A program made the position numbers and the translations under genes. Under the pieces are notes generated by a model. That model had not been told where the DNA came from and ran no database searches. It worked only from the letters and a program-made list of their open reading frames with translations. Below are positions 61,131 through 64,000 of a stretch of 64,000 nucleotides of DNA, in pieces (position 1 is the stretch's first letter; each line of letters starts with the position of its first letter). Location of the stretch: NCBI GenBank assembly GCA_949361645.1, contig OX442426.1, forward strand, positions 5,960,278 to 6,024,277, read 5' to 3'. This DNA comes from Spongilla lacustris. Its lineage: Eukaryota; Porifera; Demospongiae; Spongillida; Spongillidae.

Positions 61131-62239
61131 TTATTATTATTATTATTCTATTTTTATTTTGTGTGCACATATTGGTATACATGTACGTCATTTACTATGT
61201 AACTTGTTATGAATCATTGGCAATTTTGATTACTGGCTATCATTCTGTGAGCTGTTCAGTCTTCAACTCCACAAGGATGGCAGGTGGAAATGATGATCGC
61301 GTTTAATTCTGAGATAATTCCAATCAGTTGGGACACTTAGTTGAGCTATACTTATGATGGCTGCCAATTTTCTTTGCAAAAAAAAATTGCATCGAGGTAC
61401 CAATAAATAAAGCCGGCCAGTGGAACAAATGGAGGAGATGAAAGCTGCAGATGAGTGCATGGTGGGAGCCTGACTGAGATGAGAGCCTTTGATGAAAGTT
61501 GATGGTGGTGTTGATCGGGCAGTTTACAAAACCCCGGCACCACCTATACGAAGAAGGACCAAGGCAACCTGGGGGGTCTAGCCTCCATCCATTTGGTGGA
61601 GATGAATGAGGAGCAGAAAACTAGGTCTCCAATGGCAACACCAAGTATTTTAATGATTAGCTTGTCCTAAGCTTTCATCCCAGAAGGGAATAATAATCTA
61701 GAAACTAGCTCATGCAACCTCGTGCTATCCATATGTATGCCACTTGCCGTCGTGTACGTCACTGTTACAACAATATACATGCATATTGTACTGCATTGTT
61801 TAATTTGAGAGTACTAATTGCGCATGATTGCAGCACGTGTGCAAGAACCATATCCCGGACGATGTACCAAGGCATCCGAATCCATTTTAAGATTGATTTC
61901 TGAAGCGGTGTAAATTCCAGACGCGGAACATTTTCGTCTTGTTGTTACAATTAATGCCAACATGTACATGAAATTGCAAACATCCGTCAACTATATCCGC
62001 GCACTCGTCAATTCAAATGTATGAAACTTTTGACTCTTACTAATAAAGTAAGGTGCAGCTTGACTTCCACATGCAATATGATATGCTCAAACATTATGCA
62101 TTTCCATACTGATATGTATTGGTCTTTTTTTCTTTTCATCGTAGTGGTTATAATGAAATATAATTAATTTATTCCAACAGCTACATGTAGGCCTTAGGGT
62201 ATCTGCAGTAGGGTTCACTCCCCCCTGCTGTAGTTACTT
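61131..62239. other. Spacer downstream of B8 with RT scrap
   Basis: Homologue of 16230-17339; RT scrap (-) at about 61410-61630. Confidence 0.6.
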
Positions 62240-62820
62240 CACTTTCTGCCCCACAGCTATGTGACACAAGCTATAGGGTCACGTGCTAAAATATGCCGCT
62301 AAGCATGCGCTAAATAAACGTGGCTTGTATACGGTACGGTGACCCGGTACGCTCAACCCACTTGCTCCATCAAACACCACACCCACACCCAGTGCTTGCT
62401 ACCGCAGACATGAAAAAGAAAAACAAAGAGCATATGAGCAACGCATCAGGGACATAGAGCATGCCTCCTTCACCCCAATTGTACTCTCCACTACTGGTGG
62501 AATGGGTCCAATTGCAACAACGTTTTATAAACGCCTTGCAGACCGGCTAGCTTCCAAATGGAACTCATCCTACAGCCAAACCATTGGATGGTTGCGATGC
62601 CGTCTGTCCTTTTCTCTTCTCCGCTCATCCATCTTATGCATCAGGGGAGCTCGTTCATCAAAGGGGCGTGTACCTTGCAGTGCCCCTCTCCCAGTAGAGC
62701 TAGTGCATAGTGAATCTGGACTAGAAAGCATCTAGTAGATCAATATCATTTAACTAAATCATTTAACTAGTATTGTGCATTTGCTGTATATCGAATAAAT
62801 ATCTGTACGTGAAAAAAAAA
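62240..62820 (+). mobile_element. LINE 3' end, unit 5
   Basis: Homologue of 17340-17922; the frame is open through GGMGPIATT to the TAG at 62733-62735, followed by AATAAA and an A-run. Confidence 0.75.
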
Positions 62821-62934
62821 TGCTCTGAACGCTAGTAATTACGTATTTCCCTCCCTACACTCTCCACACTCCCTATTAACGTCACTATATGTCAAATTGC
62901 AGGTATTAGTCGTAACTAATGAATTTACGCCGGA

Positions 62935-63186
62935 GAGTCTTGTGGTTTACAACTTCTATGTACATGACATGCATGTCACCACAAGTATTAAAATCATCCT
63001 GCTGGTAGACAATTATGATTCGGCTCGCAATGAAGAGGCAAAATAAATGGAGCTATTATTCGCTGAGGAAAAAATGACAGTTCAGTTTGTCGCCGCTTTT
63101 CACCTCTAGCTATGTTGTCATTTTTTAATTCACCTCTGGAGGACAACAAAGTCCATTTTCTCTACTTACGTATTCTTCCATCGAAG
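62935..63186 (+). pseudogene. Relic of a B gene, exon 1 only, unit 5
   Basis: Homologue of 18040-18275; ATG at 63074. It is cut at TTCCATCGAAG (63186) by the join to RT sequence. Confidence 0.72.
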
Positions 63187-64000
63187 ACCAGCACAAATGT
63201 CTCTGGTTGAAATTGCTGACTCCAGGACGTTTAAGACCAAAGAGAACAACAATGGGCCCAGGGAGACACCCTACTGAAGGCCCAGTTCTGAGGTAAGGCA
63301 GCCTAAGAGATGCCAGAGTAACAGGTGATCGCCCTAACACCAGTTTGCCCAAGGAGAACACTCTCGGTGGCAGTGATGGCTTCCCCTGGAGATGCCAAGT
63401 TGTTAAACACCTCTATAGCTTGAGACAGGTGGTGGACCGATTGAGATCCGAAACCAGAATGAAGGAGATGAAAGCTGCAGATGAGTGGTGAGACAATGAC
63501 CGCAGTTCTAGGCTTCCTCTGGGTGCTCATGCACTGTCTGAAAGCCCTTTAGATGTCATCATCTAAACGACTGTGAGCCTTTGATGAAAGTGATGGTGTG
63601 TTGATCGGGCAGTTTACAAAACCCCGGCACCACTTATACGAAGAAGGACCAAAGCAACCTGGGGGGTCTAGTCTCCATCCATTTGGTGGAGACGAATGAG
63701 GAGCAGAAAACTAGGTCTCCAAGGCAACACCAAGTATTTTAATGTTTGGCTTGTCCTGAGCTTTCCAGAAGGGAATAATAATAAATTAGAAACTAGCTCA
63801 TGCAACCTCATGCTATCCATATGTATGCCACTTGCCGTCGTGTACGTCATTTTCACAACAATGTGTATGTAATAATATGCATATTGTACTGCATTGTTTT
63901 GAGAATATTACAATTGCACATGATTGCAGCACGTGTGCAAGAACCATATCCCGGACGATTTACCAAGGCATCCGAATCCACTTCCTACGATTTTAAGATT
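63187..64000 (-). mobile_element. Decayed RT fragment (-), partial, and following spacer
   Basis: Closest to 36053-36850 of unit 3. The join removes the catalytic MGDG segment, leaving the degenerate GLQQGDPLGP region and the post-catalytic region. The last ~200 bp match the spacer at 36661-36850. The array continues past the window. Confidence 0.7.

Larger units (their letters stand above)
56244..63186 (+). repeat. Segmental array, unit 5 (partial)
   Basis: Equivalent to about 11120-18285 of unit 1: A6, B8, LINE 3' end, B relic. It ends inside the B relic at 63186, where it joins RT (-) sequence. Confidence 0.82.

Overview
This is eukaryotic DNA from an animal, most likely a marine invertebrate. 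Genes have very short introns (43-90 bp) with GT...AG ends, the sequence is AT-rich, and there are long (TG)n and (AC)n tracts and decayed non-LTR retrotransposon pieces of a kind familiar from sponges and cnidarians. A demosponge is a reasonable guess but is not proven by the sequence.

Layout. Positions 1-1785 are the 3' flank of a gene whose body lies just left of the window. Positions 1786-5742 are a single-copy island. It holds the last two coding exons of a Tudor-SN/SND1 gene (+) and, tail to tail with it, a small secreted cystine-knot protein (-). From 5743 to the end the window is a segmental array. Two full units of about 13 kb (5743-18626, 18627-31607) are followed by a truncated third unit (31608-40830), an inverted block (40831-46505), and two rearranged + units (46506-56243 and 56244-63186). 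The last piece (63187-64000) starts in retrotransposon debris.

The array carries one family of small secreted proteins that I do not recognise. It has two subfamilies, A (about 156-162 aa) and B (about 151-152 aa). Each gene has a TATA box, a signal peptide in exon 1, three exons joined by phase-0 introns, seven conserved cysteines, N-glycosylation sequons and a predicted all-helical mature chain. I count six A genes (five intact: A1-A5; A6 frameshifted) and eight B genes (four intact: B2, B4, B6, B8; four broken: B1, B3, B5, B7), plus three exon-1 relics. Each full unit reads: dead B (-), MITE, 19-bp minisatellite, RT relic (-), LINE insertion, A (+), B (+), LINE 3' end (+), B exon-1 relic (+), RT relic (+). 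The B gene at the minus-strand position is dead in all four units that have it, while the B gene at the plus-strand position is intact in every unit.

The rest is mobile-element debris and repeats: permuted RT fragments with a lost catalytic aspartate, a 303-bp 5'-truncated LINE insertion with target-site duplication and an empty site elsewhere in the array, a 335-bp MITE with 36-bp inverted repeats, and a 19-bp minisatellite expanded from about 12-15 copies to about 70 in one unit. No CRISPR array or complete tRNA or rRNA gene was seen. Coordinates of exons were placed by hand from splice sites and paralogue comparison; no database search was run.
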